A stretch of DNA of 64,000 nucleotides, from NCBI RefSeq assembly GCF_014640075.1, contig NZ_BMGG01000012.1:3935-67934 (forward strand), written 5' to 3'. The notes beneath the pieces are model-generated. The model did not search any database and had not been told where the DNA came from. It worked only from the letters and a program-made list of their open reading frames with translations. Positions 44,431 to 53,046 of the stretch are shown here, piece by piece. The translations under genes and the position numbers were made by a program. Origin of the DNA: Chelatococcus reniformis. GTDB taxonomy: Bacteria; Pseudomonadota; Alphaproteobacteria; Rhizobiales; Beijerinckiaceae. Positions within the stretch are counted from its first letter, which is position 1. Every line of letters begins with the position of its first letter.

Positions 44431-45003
44431 ATGATCATTGCCCACTACGCGCACCGTCTGCCGGCGCAGTACGATCTGGACGCTCTCCGGAGGCGGTCCA
44501 AAGAGCGCGCTGCCGTCTGGGACGTGGCACCCGAGCTATACTTCAAGGCCTTCCTGCTCCGCGAGACGGGCCGCTTCGGCGCGATCGCGAACAGCTTTTC
44601 GTCGCTCTATCTCTGGCGACAGGACAAGGCGCTCCGCGATTGGCTGATGCGGGGCGGCTACGAGGTCGTCACGCAATCATTCGGTCGCGCCGAGATTGAG
44701 ACGTTCTTCGCGCTCGACGCCTTCCGGGGCAGAGCCGGAGGAGCTCGCTTCCTCTACCGGAACGATGTCGCCGTTCGGCTCGATGCCGATCTGACCGCGG
44801 CCTTCGCGGCCGAGGTCGATTTGGCGCGGACGTACGCGACGGCGCCGGACGTCCGCGCAGCCATCGTCGGCCTCGACCCTCGGCACTGGAGATTCGTGCG
44901 GGTCGTGTTGTCCGAGGCGGAGCTGGATGGAAGCGAATTCGGCGCCGCCTATCAGATTGCGCATCTTTCGAGCCCACTCCTCGACACGTTGCCCTCAGGT
45001 TGA
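44431..45003 (+). CDS. DUF4865 family protein
   Basis: 190 residues starting IIAHYAHRLPAQYDLDALRR, with FKAFLLRETGRFGAIANSFS and SSLYLWRQDKALRDWLMRGG. This is the layout of DUF4865, a family often next to LysR genes and small-molecule exporters. The fold may be a ferredoxin-like or monooxygenase-like cover, but no activity is proven. It lies 52 bases after the MFS gene and probably shares its transcript. Confidence 0.75.
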   Translation: MIIAHYAHRLPAQYDLDALRRRSKERAAVWDVAPELYFKAFLLRETGRFGAIANSFSSLYLWRQDKALRDWLMRGGYEVVTQSFGRAEIETFFALDAFRGRAGGARFLYRNDVAVRLDADLTAAFAAEVDLARTYATAPDVRAAIVGLDPRHWRFVRVVLSEAELDGSEFGAAYQIAHLSSPLLDTLPSG

Positions 45004-45381
45004 GGCGCTTTCCGGGGGCCACCTCCGCCCTCGGGGAAGTCGGTAGACAGCTTCGGCGCGCCGCAGTCGTGCGGGATGACCGCCGCCGCCGGCGATCGCA
45101 GCACCCGCGCACATGCGGCTGGGACCGTCATTCGGGCAGAGGCTGGGGCACGAGCGATCCCATGTGGAAAAAACGACTTTGATTACATATTCTTGCGCGA
45201 CTGATCGGGACCTGCCAGACGCCCGACGCCCGGGCGTCGCCGATGGGCTATGCTCGACAGGCTTGCGCGGCGTGAAGCCCTGTCCCATGGACAAGCGCTT
45301 CAGGTGCGCGTTCGATGGCCGAGGGGGGTTCGCGTGCGGGTTCGTGCCGGGCGTCGAGGCGGCCAAACCATGGGACGAGGG
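45004..45381. other. Intergenic stretch without a recognisable gene
   Basis: About 380 bases before the decayed response regulator. It probably held that gene's promoter. No ORF keeps the core codon bias. Confidence 0.35.
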
Positions 45382-45579
45382 ATGACCAGAGCGATAAGGC
45401 GCGTATTGATCGTCGAAGACGTTCCGTCGCTCGCCGAGACCTACGCTCCCTATCTGGCCACGGAGCCGGTGGAGACGACCGTCGCCCACACGGGGGCCGC
45501 GGCGCGGGACGTGAGCCCGTCGACACTCTACCGCATCCAGGCGTGGCAGGACGCTGCCCAGCAGCCGACTTATCTATAA
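45382..45579 (+). pseudogene. Relic of an NtrC-type response regulator with a large internal deletion
   Basis: The 65-codon frame joins the first ~38 residues of a receiver domain (RRVLIVEDVPSLAETYAPYL, with the acidic pair) to the end of a Fis-type HTH (ARDVSPSTLYRIQAWQDAAQ). The phosphorylation Asp, the whole AAA+ sigma-54 domain and the first HTH helix are missing. A Lys usually present in TLYRKIQAW is lost as well. The frame stays open, so a fused micro-ORF remains. Its TAA stop lies inside the BioR box of the next gene. Confidence 0.7.
45570..45579. promoter_or_regulatory. BioR box upstream of bioR
   Basis: TTATCTATAA fits the published BioR consensus TTATMKATAA exactly and lies 11 bases before the bioR ATG, pointing to autorepression. 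Confidence 0.85.
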
Positions 45580-45589
45580 TATCGACGCG

Positions 45590-46249
45590 ATGAGCACGCC
45601 CCCCGACGAGACCGTGGCCGCCCGCATCAGCCGGACCTTGGCCGACCGCATCATCGCCGGCGCCCTGGCGCCGGGCGAGCGCCTGCGGCAGGACCACATC
45701 GCCGAGGAGTTCGGGGCCAGCCACGTGCCGGTGCGCGAGGCGTTCCGTCGCCTGGAAGCGCAGGGGCTTGCCGTCAGCATTCCCCGCCGCGGCGTACGGG
45801 TCGCCTCGTTCGACCTCAACGAGGTGAAGGAGGTGGCCCAGATGCGCGCGGCGCTGGAGACGCTGGCGCTGCGCCATGCCGTGCCGCACCTGACCCCGGC
45901 GATCCTGGACCAGGCCGAGCAGGCCACCGCCTTCGGCGATACCTGCAAGGACGTGCGTTCGTGGGAGGAGGCGAACCGCACCTTCCACCGGCTGCTGCTG
46001 ACGCCCTGCCGCATGCCGCGGCTGCTGTCCTCGATCGCCGACCTGCAGGCGGCGAGCGCCCGCTTTCTCTTCGCCGCCTGGCGCTCGACCTGGGACGCCC
46101 GCACCGATCACGATCATCGGGCCATCCTGGCGGCACTGCGCCAGGGCAAGTCCGACATCGCGCTCGCCACGCTCACCCGGCATGTCCTGCGCGTCGGCAC
46201 GCCCGTGGCGGCCGGCGCCAAGGCCAGGCAGCCGGTTCCCCTGGGCTGA
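45590..46249 (+). CDS. bioR: BioR, GntR-family repressor of biotin genes
   Basis: 219 residues. The GntR winged helix is ISRTLADRIIAGALAPGERL, RQDHIAEEFGASHVPVREAF and RRLEAQGLAVSIPRRGVRVA. A FadR/FCD-type all-helical domain follows (EVAQMRAALETLALRHAVPH, TFHRLLLTPCRMPRLLSSIA, DHRAILAALRQGKSDIALAT). Alphaproteobacterial BioR represses biotin synthesis and uptake genes through TTATMKATAA sites. Such sites lie upstream of this gene and of bioB next door, which makes the assignment strong. Confidence 0.93.
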   Translation: MSTPPDETVAARISRTLADRIIAGALAPGERLRQDHIAEEFGASHVPVREAFRRLEAQGLAVSIPRRGVRVASFDLNEVKEVAQMRAALETLALRHAVPHLTPAILDQAEQATAFGDTCKDVRSWEEANRTFHRLLLTPCRMPRLLSSIADLQAASARFLFAAWRSTWDARTDHDHRAILAALRQGKSDIALATLTRHVLRVGTPVAAGAKARQPVPLG

Positions 46250-46398
46250 CCGCGGCGCCCCCGGGGCCCCTCCCACCTTCGCAGCATTGATCGCCGTCGG
46301 ATCGGGCGCGGCCGCAAGATCGGCGCGGCCGGCGGCCGCGCTTGCCCGGCTTGCGCCGCCGGTCAAGCTCAGCCAACATAGGAGATAAATGTTATAAA

Positions 46399-46408
46399 TT
46401 ATCTATAA
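46399..46408. promoter_or_regulatory. BioR box upstream of bioB
   Basis: TTATCTATAA, identical to the box before bioR, sits 12 bases before the bioB ATG and abuts the AGGAG ribosome-binding site, where bound BioR would block transcription. The TTATAAATTATC just before it adds an overlapping half-site. Confidence 0.88.
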
Positions 46409-46420
46409 AAGGAGAACCAG

Positions 46421-47461
46421 ATGAGCATGACGGTCGAAAGCACTGACGCGAATCTCCGCCGACCGCCCCTTCCCCAGCGGGAGGAGTCGCGGCTGCGCCA
46501 CGATTGGACGCTCGCCGAGGCGATGGAGCTCTACCGCGCGCCGCTCAACGACCTGCTGTTCCTTGCCCATCGCCTGCACCGCTCCTACTTCGAGCCCAAC
46601 GAGGTGCAGCTGGCACGCCTGCTCAGCATCAAGACCGGAGGCTGTCCCGAGGACTGCGGCTATTGCAGCCAGTCCGCCCACCACAAGACCGGCGTCAAGG
46701 CGACGAAGCTGGCCGAGGTCGAAACCGTGCTGCGCGAGGCTCGCAAGGCCAAGGAGGCGGGTGCCACGCGCTATTGCATGGGCGCCGCCTGGCGCAACCC
46801 CAAGGCCCGCGACATGGATGCCGTCGTCGCCATGATCAAGGGCGTGCGGGAGATGGGCATGGAGACCTGCGTCACCCTGGGCATGCTCACGGCGCACGAC
46901 GCGGCCCGCCTGAAGGAGGCTGGGCTCGACTACTACAACCACAACATCGACACCTCGCCGCGCTACTACCGCGACGTCATCACCACGCGCACCTTCGCCG
47001 ACCGGCTCGACACCCTGAGCACGGTGCGCGAGGCCGGCATCAACGTGTGCTGCGGCGGCATCGTGGGCATGGGAGAGACGGCCGAGGACCGCGCCGACAT
47101 GCTGGTCACGCTGGCCAACCTGCCCGACCACCCGGAGAGCGTGCCGATCAACATGCTGATCGCCGTGCCCGGCACGCCCCTGGCGGGCGCCGCGCCGCTC
47201 GATCCCATCGACTTCGTCCGCACCGCGGCCCTGGCTCGCATCATGATGCCGGCGTCCACGGTGCGCATCGCCGCCGGCCGCAAGGGCATGAGCACGGAGC
47301 TGCAGGCCTTGTGCTTCTTCGCCGGGGTCAACTCGATCTTCGTCGGCGAGACGCTGCTGACGGCGGGCAATCCGGAGGAGCAGAGCGACGCGGCTCTGTT
47401 CGCTCGGCTAGGGCTGACCGCGGCCGCGGCGGCCCCCGCACGGCGCCACGGCCGCGCCTGA
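46421..47461 (+). CDS. bioB: Biotin synthase
   Basis: 346 residues, a radical-SAM enzyme. Cys75, Cys79 and Cys82 in [20 protein letters not shown] bind the 4Fe-4S cluster. The 2Fe-2S ligands are in the usual places ([19 protein letters not shown], and a later Arg in [16 protein letters not shown]). [20 protein letters not shown] is the family signature. It inserts sulfur into dethiobiotin. Rhizobiales often have bioBFDA in one operon; here bioB stands alone behind its own BioR box and AGGAG. The next bases form a 12-bp hairpin. Confidence 0.97.
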   Translation: MSMTVESTDANLRRPPLPQREESRLRHDWTLAEAMELYRAPLNDLLFLAHRLHRSYFEPNEVQLARLLSIKTGGCPEDCGYCSQSAHHKTGVKATKLAEVETVLREARKAKEAGATRYCMGAAWRNPKARDMDAVVAMIKGVREMGMETCVTLGMLTAHDAARLKEAGLDYYNHNIDTSPRYYRDVITTRTFADRLDTLSTVREAGINVCCGGIVGMGETAEDRADMLVTLANLPDHPESVPINMLIAVPGTPLAGAAPLDPIDFVRTAALARIMMPASTVRIAAGRKGMSTELQALCFFAGVNSIFVGETLLTAGNPEEQSDAALFARLGLTAAAAAPARRHGRA

Positions 47462-47475
47462 GCAGACGACGACGC

Positions 47476-47515
47476 GCGTCATGGCCGAGCCCGCCGCTCA
47501 GCCCGGCCATGACGC
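47476..47515. terminator. Hairpin after bioB
   Basis: A perfect 12-bp inverted repeat (GCGTCATGGCCG and its complement, 16-base loop) starts 15 bases after the bioB stop. It belongs to the same GGCCG hairpin family seen after sciP, urtA and rpoH. There is no T run. Confidence 0.6.
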
Positions 47516-47833
47516 AACGAGCGTGGCAAGGCAGGTGGAACGCCTGCTCCGTACAATCGTTCTTTCGTAGGGTCGGCGAATTGTCGCGCGTACGAGACGG
47601 ATTTATCCGCCTCGGCCAGGCTTTCCAGCTGGAGCTGGTCAGCAAAACGCGCCTGATCTATCGGCAGTATGCCAAAACGAATTGCAGATCAGCAACGTAA
47701 GATATTGTTGCACGATCTCCACAGGGCACGATTGTTACGGCTCCGCACTCCCTGAACTTACCCGGCAGGAGGGTTGACCATTCGTTAACCTTCTGCGCCC
47801 ATGCTCCTTCGCGACAAGAACGAAGGGGCTGCG
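47516..47833. other. Intergenic stretch without a recognisable gene
   Basis: About 320 bases with an AT-rich part (47600-47720) that could hold promoters for the small gene at 47834. No conserved family is visible. Confidence 0.4.
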
Positions 47834-47968
47834 ATGCAGTCGATCCACCTCCGAGAATTCATCATCGCCGCCGGCCTCGTGGCGATGGTGGCCGCCGCGG
47901 TCGGCCTCCAGCTGACCGCAGCGGGAATCGCCGCTCGTCCCACGGCGCAAGCAGCCAAGCTTCAGTAG
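47834..47968 (+). CDS. Small membrane protein, 44 residues
   Basis: ATG follows GAAGGGG at good spacing. The product begins MQSIHLREFIIAAGLVAMVA and continues as one hydrophobic helix to about residue 32, ending with a short polar tail (PTAQAAKLQ). GC3 bias is as in core genes. It stands alone in a long gap and is too short for family assignment. It could be a genuine small inner-membrane protein. Confidence 0.5.
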   Translation: MQSIHLREFIIAAGLVAMVAAAVGLQLTAAGIAARPTAQAAKLQ

Positions 47969-48339
47969 ACCCCGCCGGGCGCGGCGCATCGCGGCGGGCC
48001 CCGCACGGGCCCCATCCAACACGCCGGGCCGGAACGGCGTCCGGCTGGCGGGTTGCCACCCCGTCCCGTGGCATCGTCCGCACCTCGGTGTCGCCGCAAG
48101 CCGGCAGGACCGGTCCGCACAGATGTCGAACCCACCGGGCCCAAGATCTCGGCGGGCCGTGCCCTGCATCCCATAGACTTTCCGCCAAGATCATCGGCGA
48201 ATTCACCGGCGAGCATCTGTCGATCGCCTGACGCCCGCAATCGTTAACCCTATCGATACGTGCTCCAGGCTATTTGCTGACTCTGCATGGCGCCGGGATC
48301 TCCCTCGGCGCCCGATGGACTGCCGGGTAGCGGACACAG
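47969..48339. other. Intergenic stretch without a recognisable gene
   Basis: About 370 GC-rich bases. Nothing supported beyond the presumed promoter of the ParA-like gene close to 48240-48330 (ATCGTTAACCCTATCGATACG). Confidence 0.35.
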
Positions 48340-49002
48340 ATGGGATCGACGTTCATCATCGCCGTGGTGCAGCGGAAGGGCGGGGTCGGCAAGACCACCG
48401 TCGCCGTGAACGTCGCGGGCGAACTCGTGCGGCTCGGGCACAGCGTGACCTTGATCGATGCCGACCCGCAGAAGTCGGCGTTCGCCTGGGCCAATCCGCG
48501 GCGCCTGCGCTTTCCGGTCCGCCACCACGCCTACAGCTCGGCGCGCATCACCGCCTGGATCAAGGCGATCTACACGTCCGGCACCGATGTCACCATCATC
48601 GACACGCCAGGGGACCTGGGCTCGGTGTCGCGCACGGCGATCGAGCTCGCCGACATGATCATCATGCCGTGCGGACCGTCGAGCCTCGACATCAATTCGG
48701 CCAAGCAGACGCTGGACAAGATCGACGAGCTGTCGCGCTGGCCCGGTGCCGCCATGCCGCGCATCGTCATCGTGCCGACGCGCGTCGACGCGCAGACCCT
48801 GGAGGGCCAGTTGATCGCCCAGGAGCTGGCGGAGCTGGGCCACGACGTCGGGCCGGTCCTGAGCTACGATACGAACTTCGTGCGGGCTTTCGCCGAAGGC
48901 CTGACGGTCACCGACTTCGCTCCGGGCTCGGCGGCCGAGCACGAAGTCCGCGATGTCGTCAGCTTCATGCTGACGCCGGCGCAGGCGCAGCCGGCGATGT
49001 AG
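48340..49002 (+). CDS. Orphan ParA/MinD-type ATPase
   Basis: 220 residues. Deviant Walker A IIAVVQRKGGVGKTTVAVNV, A' motif VTLIDADPQKSAFAW and Walker B VTIIDTPGDLGSVSRTAIEL, with a C-terminal Asp-rich switch. The substitution VVQRKGG for the usual ASQKGG keeps both lysines. No ParB or parS-like site is nearby. Orphan ParA ATPases position chromosomes, chemoreceptors, polar complexes or plasmids. Starting at ATG 48340 leaves no room for a ParA N-terminal HTH, so it is a small single-domain type. Confidence 0.85.
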   Translation: MGSTFIIAVVQRKGGVGKTTVAVNVAGELVRLGHSVTLIDADPQKSAFAWANPRRLRFPVRHHAYSSARITAWIKAIYTSGTDVTIIDTPGDLGSVSRTAIELADMIIMPCGPSSLDINSAKQTLDKIDELSRWPGAAMPRIVIVPTRVDAQTLEGQLIAQELAELGHDVGPVLSYDTNFVRAFAEGLTVTDFAPGSAAEHEVRDVVSFMLTPAQAQPAM

Positions 49003-49050
49003 CCTCGAGGCGGCACTGGGCCGACCAGCCCGGCGCGGCGTCGCTCGGCG

Positions 49051-49641
49051 ATGCACGCCTGGGCACGGGGAGCAGCGGGTCGGGTGCCGATCTCCAATGA
49101 TGCCTTCGTCGGATGGGTTCTGGCCAACCCGGCCAACGCCGCAATCATCGAGCGGCTGCCGCGCCTCGGCCTGCCACAGTGTGTCCTGACCGCCGGCTCC
49201 CTGTTCCAGACCGTCTGGAACCGGCGCTGCGGGCGCCCGGCGGCAGCCGGCATCAAGGACTACGACGTCTTCTATTTCGACGACCGCGACCTCTCGTGGG
49301 CCGCGGAAGACGCCGTCATCCGGCAGGCTGCGGACCTCTTCAAGGACCTCGGCGTCTCGGTCGAGATCAGGAACCAGGCACGCGTCCATCTCTGGTACGG
49401 CGATCGGTTCGGCGGCGCCTATCCACCGCTGGGCTCGGCGAGGGAGGGCATCGACCGGTTCCTCGTGCGCTGCACATGCGTCGGCCTGGACGCTGCCGGC
49501 GATCTCTATGCGCCCAATGGGCTCGACGAGCTGTGGGAGGGCGTGCTGCGGATTAATCCCAAGCATGCCCGCCCCGAGCTGTTTCGCCGCAAGGCCGAGG
49601 CCTACCGCGCCCGCTGGCCGTGGCTGACCATCGCCGGTTGA
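49051..49641 (+). CDS. Nucleotidyltransferase-like protein (COG3575 / DUF925 type)
   Basis: 196 residues. LTAGSLFQTVWNRRCGRPAA is the family's GxL-F-TVWN stretch. KDYDVFYFDDRDLSWAAEDA carries the Asp pair expected in the active site, and later come VHLWYGDRFGGAYPPLGSAR, LVRCTCVG and YAPNGLDELWEGVLRINPKH. These proteins have a nucleotidyltransferase fold; the substrate is unknown. The frame starts at ATG 49051 without a clear ribosome-binding site. It is 48 bases downstream of the ParA-like gene and may share its transcript. Confidence 0.75.
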   Translation: MHAWARGAAGRVPISNDAFVGWVLANPANAAIIERLPRLGLPQCVLTAGSLFQTVWNRRCGRPAAAGIKDYDVFYFDDRDLSWAAEDAVIRQAADLFKDLGVSVEIRNQARVHLWYGDRFGGAYPPLGSAREGIDRFLVRCTCVGLDAAGDLYAPNGLDELWEGVLRINPKHARPELFRRKAEAYRARWPWLTIAG

Positions 49642-49925
49642 CGATAGGATGCGACCAATAAGTGCCATTCCCGGGCCAAAGCGGGGCGGCTACGTCAGGG
49701 CTGCGGCCAACCGGCGCTTCTCGCGCGTCGCGCGATGGGGCGAACTGATCCGATCGCAAGAGGCGCTTCAGGTTGGCTGGTTTGGAGCCTGTCGGGGCAA
49801 CTGGATGCCGTCATCCAGTCGCAACATGCCCGAAGAGGGGTGCGGTCGATGCTGACCTTCAATTCACGGCGCTCGCGCCGGTCCGCGGTGCTCGGCACCC
49901 CCATCATGACGAGCGGGGGCCGGCC

Positions 49926-50177
49926 ATGAACATCGCTGGCAGCGCCTTCGACCGGCTCGACCCCGATGCCGGCCTGCCGCCCGCCGGCGGCGCCGACCTG
50001 GCGCGTGATCTGCGGGCCGACATGCCCTGGCTCTCCGGCCAACAGATTCAGACGATCGTCGACCGCGACCGCGAGCTGCGGCGGCGTATCGACACCTTCG
50101 GCCATCTGTCGAGCCTCATGTGGCTGCTCGGCACGGCGGGCGCGGCCGCCCTGATCCTGCTGACGCTGCGGTTCTAG
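49926..50177 (+). CDS. Small protein with C-terminal membrane helix
   Basis: 83 residues. A soluble part (LARDLRADMPWLSGQQIQTI, DRDRELRRRIDTFGH) is followed by a membrane helix (LSSLMWLLGTAGAAALILLT) and LRF. No family is known to me. The TAG stop is formed by the edge of repeat copy 3. ATG 49926 starts the part with good codon bias; the frame is open upstream. Confidence 0.55.
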   Translation: MNIAGSAFDRLDPDAGLPPAGGADLARDLRADMPWLSGQQIQTIVDRDRELRRRIDTFGHLSSLMWLLGTAGAAALILLTLRF

Positions 50178-50271
50178 AGCATTTCCGCGTTTCTTCGAAT
50201 CGCCGCAATGCTCTATCTGTTTGCGTTTTCTTCACGCGAACCGGCGTCCACTTCGCTCGAAAACGCGCTAG
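50174..50271 (-). repeat. Dispersed ~100-bp repeat, copy 3
   Basis: Inverted relative to copies 1 and 2: hairpin CTAGAGCATTTCCGCG ... GCAATGCTCTA first, then ACGCGAACCGGCGTCCACTT and the end GCGCTAG. The TAG at its left edge closes the small membrane protein gene. A different element (GAGCATGATCCC...) follows directly and ends near 50345. Confidence 0.85.
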
Positions 50272-50537
50272 AGCATGATCCCAAAAGGCCGGTACCGGTC
50301 TGGGCAAGTTTCCCAAACAAAGACTTGGAACGGGATGATCGTTCAATGAAAATCATCTCGCTTTCGACGCTGGGGCGGCCTCCCACCGATCGGGTGGACG
50401 GCCCGTCGGGACAAGATGTGCGTCCGCACGGGCAGCGCGAGCCTGCGGGTGGGCCATGCCGGGGCCGCCGTGCCATGCGCAGCCCGAGGTTGATGGGTGG
50501 CCGGGAATGATTAAAATCGCTCCGAATGGGAGGAGCG
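50272..50537. other. Second repeat-like element and gap
   Basis: AGAGCATGATCCCAAAAGG, CCGGTACCGG and GGGATGATCG (50272-50340) resemble the GAGCATGATCC... palindromes common in Rhizobiales genomes. The rest is unassigned. Confidence 0.45.
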
Positions 50538-50915
50538 ATGGACGTGTTCGACGAAGTCGAGGCGGGATCTATTTCGCCTGACGGATCGCGGTTGGTGATC
50601 GAGCTCGTCGGGCCGAACGGTACAGCGCCGATCTCGCTCCCGGTCACCGAGATCAGCGGCCTGGTCAATCTGTCCCTCCGCTTGTCGACGGCGATCGCCG
50701 AGCGCCATGGCACCGACCCGTGCCTGCCGGTCGTCGCCTGCGCGATCGGCTCGGACCGCGACGGCCATGTGACCCTCGCCTTCGGCCTGGAAGGCGAGGC
50801 GGAGATCACCGTCAAGATTCACCAGGATTCGGCCAAGGAGATCGCCGACACGATCCTCGACATCCTGGAACGGCGCGCGCTCGCCGAGCGCCTGCGCGCC
50901 GCCAACCTGCCCTGA
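50538..50915 (+). CDS. Hypothetical protein
   Basis: 125 residues starting DVFDEVEAGSISPDGSRLVI, with a beta-strand pattern (RLVIELVGPNGTAPISLPV, LPVVACAIGSDRDGHVTLAF) and a helical end (KEIADTILDILERRALAERL). No family known to me. ATG 50538 has GGGAGGAG just before it and is preferred to the in-frame ATG at 50526. GC3 bias is typical of core genes, so it is likely real. Confidence 0.65.
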   Translation: MDVFDEVEAGSISPDGSRLVIELVGPNGTAPISLPVTEISGLVNLSLRLSTAIAERHGTDPCLPVVACAIGSDRDGHVTLAFGLEGEAEITVKIHQDSAKEIADTILDILERRALAERLRAANLP

Positions 50916-51078
50916 CCCCACCGCCAGCGCCGACGCGGCGGGCGGCGTCTCTGCCGATCCTTGTGCAGCGCCGGATGCCTCGGGCTGCAGCTGGTAAACC
51001 CGTCATGGTCGCAGAAGCGGACGTGGCGGCCGTCAAGCCCAACCAGCCATCGTCCCCTCCGTGTCGCCAAGCGGCGCG

Positions 51079-52398
51079 TCACGTCGGACCCATGACGTAG
51101 TTGGGAAGCCACGTGGCAACGCCCGGAAAGATGCTCAGGATCACGATCCCGAGCAGCATGAGCAGGACATAGGGCAGCGATCCGGTCAGCACTTGCTGCG
51201 CCGGTACCTGCGGGGCGATGGCCTTGACCACGAACAGGTTGAGCCCGACGGGCGGCGTGATGAGGCCGATCTCCATGTTGACCGTCAGGATCACCGCGAA
51301 CCAATAGGGATCGAAGCCGGAGGAGACGATGATCGGGTAAAGCAGCGGCGCCGACATCACGATGATGGCGACCGGCGGCAAGAACATGCCGGCCACCAGC
51401 AAGAACAGGTTGATCAGCGCCATCAGCACCCAGCGGTTCACCTCCAGGGACGCGATGGCCCCCGCCACGGTCTGGGTGATGAAGAGCGAGGAGAGGGCGA
51501 AGGCGAAGAGCTCCGCCGAGGCCATGATCATCATGATCATGACGCTCTCGCGCAGCGTCGACGAAAAGATGTCGAAGATCGGCTTCGGCCGGAACAGCCG
51601 GTACATCACGATGACGACACCGAGCGTCAGGAAGGCGCCCGCGCCCGCCGCTTCCGAAGGCGTGGCCACGCCGCCATAGAGCACGTACAGCGTGCCGAGG
51701 ATGATGATGAGGAAGGGCGTGACCTTCGGCAGCGCCGCCAGCTTCTGGCCGAGACTGAAGCGCTTGCTGCGCACGTCGAAATCAAAGTTCTTGCGGCGGC
51801 AGTCGTAGAGCGCCCAGGCCATGAACATCGCCGTGAGCATGAGACCGGGCATCACGCCCGCCAGGAACAAACGGCCGATCGAGGTCTCCGTGGCGATCCC
51901 GTAGACGATCATCGTCACCGAGGGCGGGATGAGGATGCCGAGCGTCCCGCCCGCGCAGATTGATCCTGTGGCGACCGAAGCCGGATAGCCTCGCCTCAAC
52001 ATCTCGGGGATGCCCATCTTGCCGATGGCCGCGCAGGTCGCCGGGCTCGAGCCCGTCATGCCGGCGAAGATGGCGCAGGCGCCGATGTTCGAGAGCACCA
52101 ACCCGCCGGGGACACGGTTGAGCCAGCGGTCGAGCGCCTCGTAGAGGTCGCGCCCCGCGGGGGTGGCGGCCACCGCCGCCCCCATCAGCACGAACATCGG
52201 GATGGAGACATAGGCGAGGTTGGCGATGCCCGCGAACATGGTCTCGGCCAGTACCTCGAAGACGCCGATACCGTTGGCGATCAAGAGGCCGCAGATCGCG
52301 GTCAGGCCGAGCGCGAAGGCGATGGGCATGCCGGTGGCCAGCAGCACGAACAGCAGACCGATGACGAGCAGGCCGGAGGACGTGGGCGAGAGGCTCAT
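51079..52398 (-). CDS. dctM: TRAP transporter, large permease (DctM)
   Basis: 439 residues with 12 or so helices. Landmarks: GLLFVLLATGMPIAFALGLT, LAYVSIPMFVLMGAAVAATP, GMTGSSPATCAAIGKMGIPE, YPASVATGSICAGGTLGILI (the most conserved DctM stretch) and NMEIGLITPPVGLNLFVVKA. It is the sodium-driven channel subunit. The ATG at 52398 overlaps the dctQ stop (TGATG), so translation is coupled. It is the last gene of the operon. Confidence 0.95.
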   Translation of the reverse strand: MSLSPTSSGLLVIGLLFVLLATGMPIAFALGLTAICGLLIANGIGVFEVLAETMFAGIANLAYVSIPMFVLMGAAVAATPAGRDLYEALDRWLNRVPGGLVLSNIGACAIFAGMTGSSPATCAAIGKMGIPEMLRRGYPASVATGSICAGGTLGILIPPSVTMIVYGIATETSIGRLFLAGVMPGLMLTAMFMAWALYDCRRKNFDFDVRSKRFSLGQKLAALPKVTPFLIIILGTLYVLYGGVATPSEAAGAGAFLTLGVVIVMYRLFRPKPIFDIFSSTLRESVMIMMIMASAELFAFALSSLFITQTVAGAIASLEVNRWVLMALINLFLLVAGMFLPPVAIIVMSAPLLYPIIVSSGFDPYWFAVILTVNMEIGLITPPVGLNLFVVKAIAPQVPAQQVLTGSLPYVLLMLLGIVILSIFPGVATWLPNYVMGPT

Positions 52399-52904
52399 CA
52401 CACGTGGCCTTCGGCTTCAATTGGGCCACTGACGCGGCGGATGAGTTCGGCGACGTACTGGAGCGACAGCAGAGCGAAGCTGACCGGCAGCGGCAGGAGC
52501 GGGATCCATAGGGTGATGGCCGCCACCGTCGAGGTGTGCCAGTCGTTGACATACGCCTCGTGGAAGAAGGTCGCGCTTGCGATCGTCATCATCAGCGCGA
52601 AGAGCAGGCCAAGGACGCCGCCGACGATGCCGACGACGCGCCGGGGTCCCTCCGGCAGCGCGGTCTCGATCACGTCGACTCCCACGTGCCCGCTGGTCTT
52701 CAGCACATAAGGCGCACCAAGGAACATGGCCGCGGTAGCCGAGAAGACGACGAAGTCCGTCTGCCAGATGGTCGGCGCGCGAAACACGTACCGCAGGAAG
52801 ATCATCTCGCAGATCACCAGCATCGCCGCGATTAGCATCAGGCCGGCGACGACCGCCGCAACCTTCGAGATGAGGTCGACCGCTCGCAGGAACAGGCTGA
52901 TCAT
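52398..52904 (-). CDS. dctQ: TRAP transporter, small permease (DctQ)
   Basis: 168 residues, four helices: VVAGLMLIAAMLVICEMIFL, IWQTDFVVFSATAAMFLGAP (with the family W-T-D-FVV motif), VVGIVGGVLGLLFALMMTIA and LWIPLLPLPVSFALLSLQYV. It pairs with DctM. Start ATG 52904 (MISLFLRAV). The frame is open upstream, but those residues are not membrane-like. Confidence 0.9.
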   Translation of the reverse strand: MISLFLRAVDLISKVAAVVAGLMLIAAMLVICEMIFLRYVFRAPTIWQTDFVVFSATAAMFLGAPYVLKTSGHVGVDVIETALPEGPRRVVGIVGGVLGLLFALMMTIASATFFHEAYVNDWHTSTVAAITLWIPLLPLPVSFALLSLQYVAELIRRVSGPIEAEGHV

Positions 52905-53046
52905 GGGAGACTTTCGCTTATCGGGATGATCGGTGCGCGGCGGGACTGGACGCCGCATCCGCCGCGTAGCGGCTACGGGCCGTCGATCGTCCGTCGGCGC
53001 AGGCGTTCCGCGGCCTCCCGGCGCAGGTGCCGCGGCGGTGGCGCGG

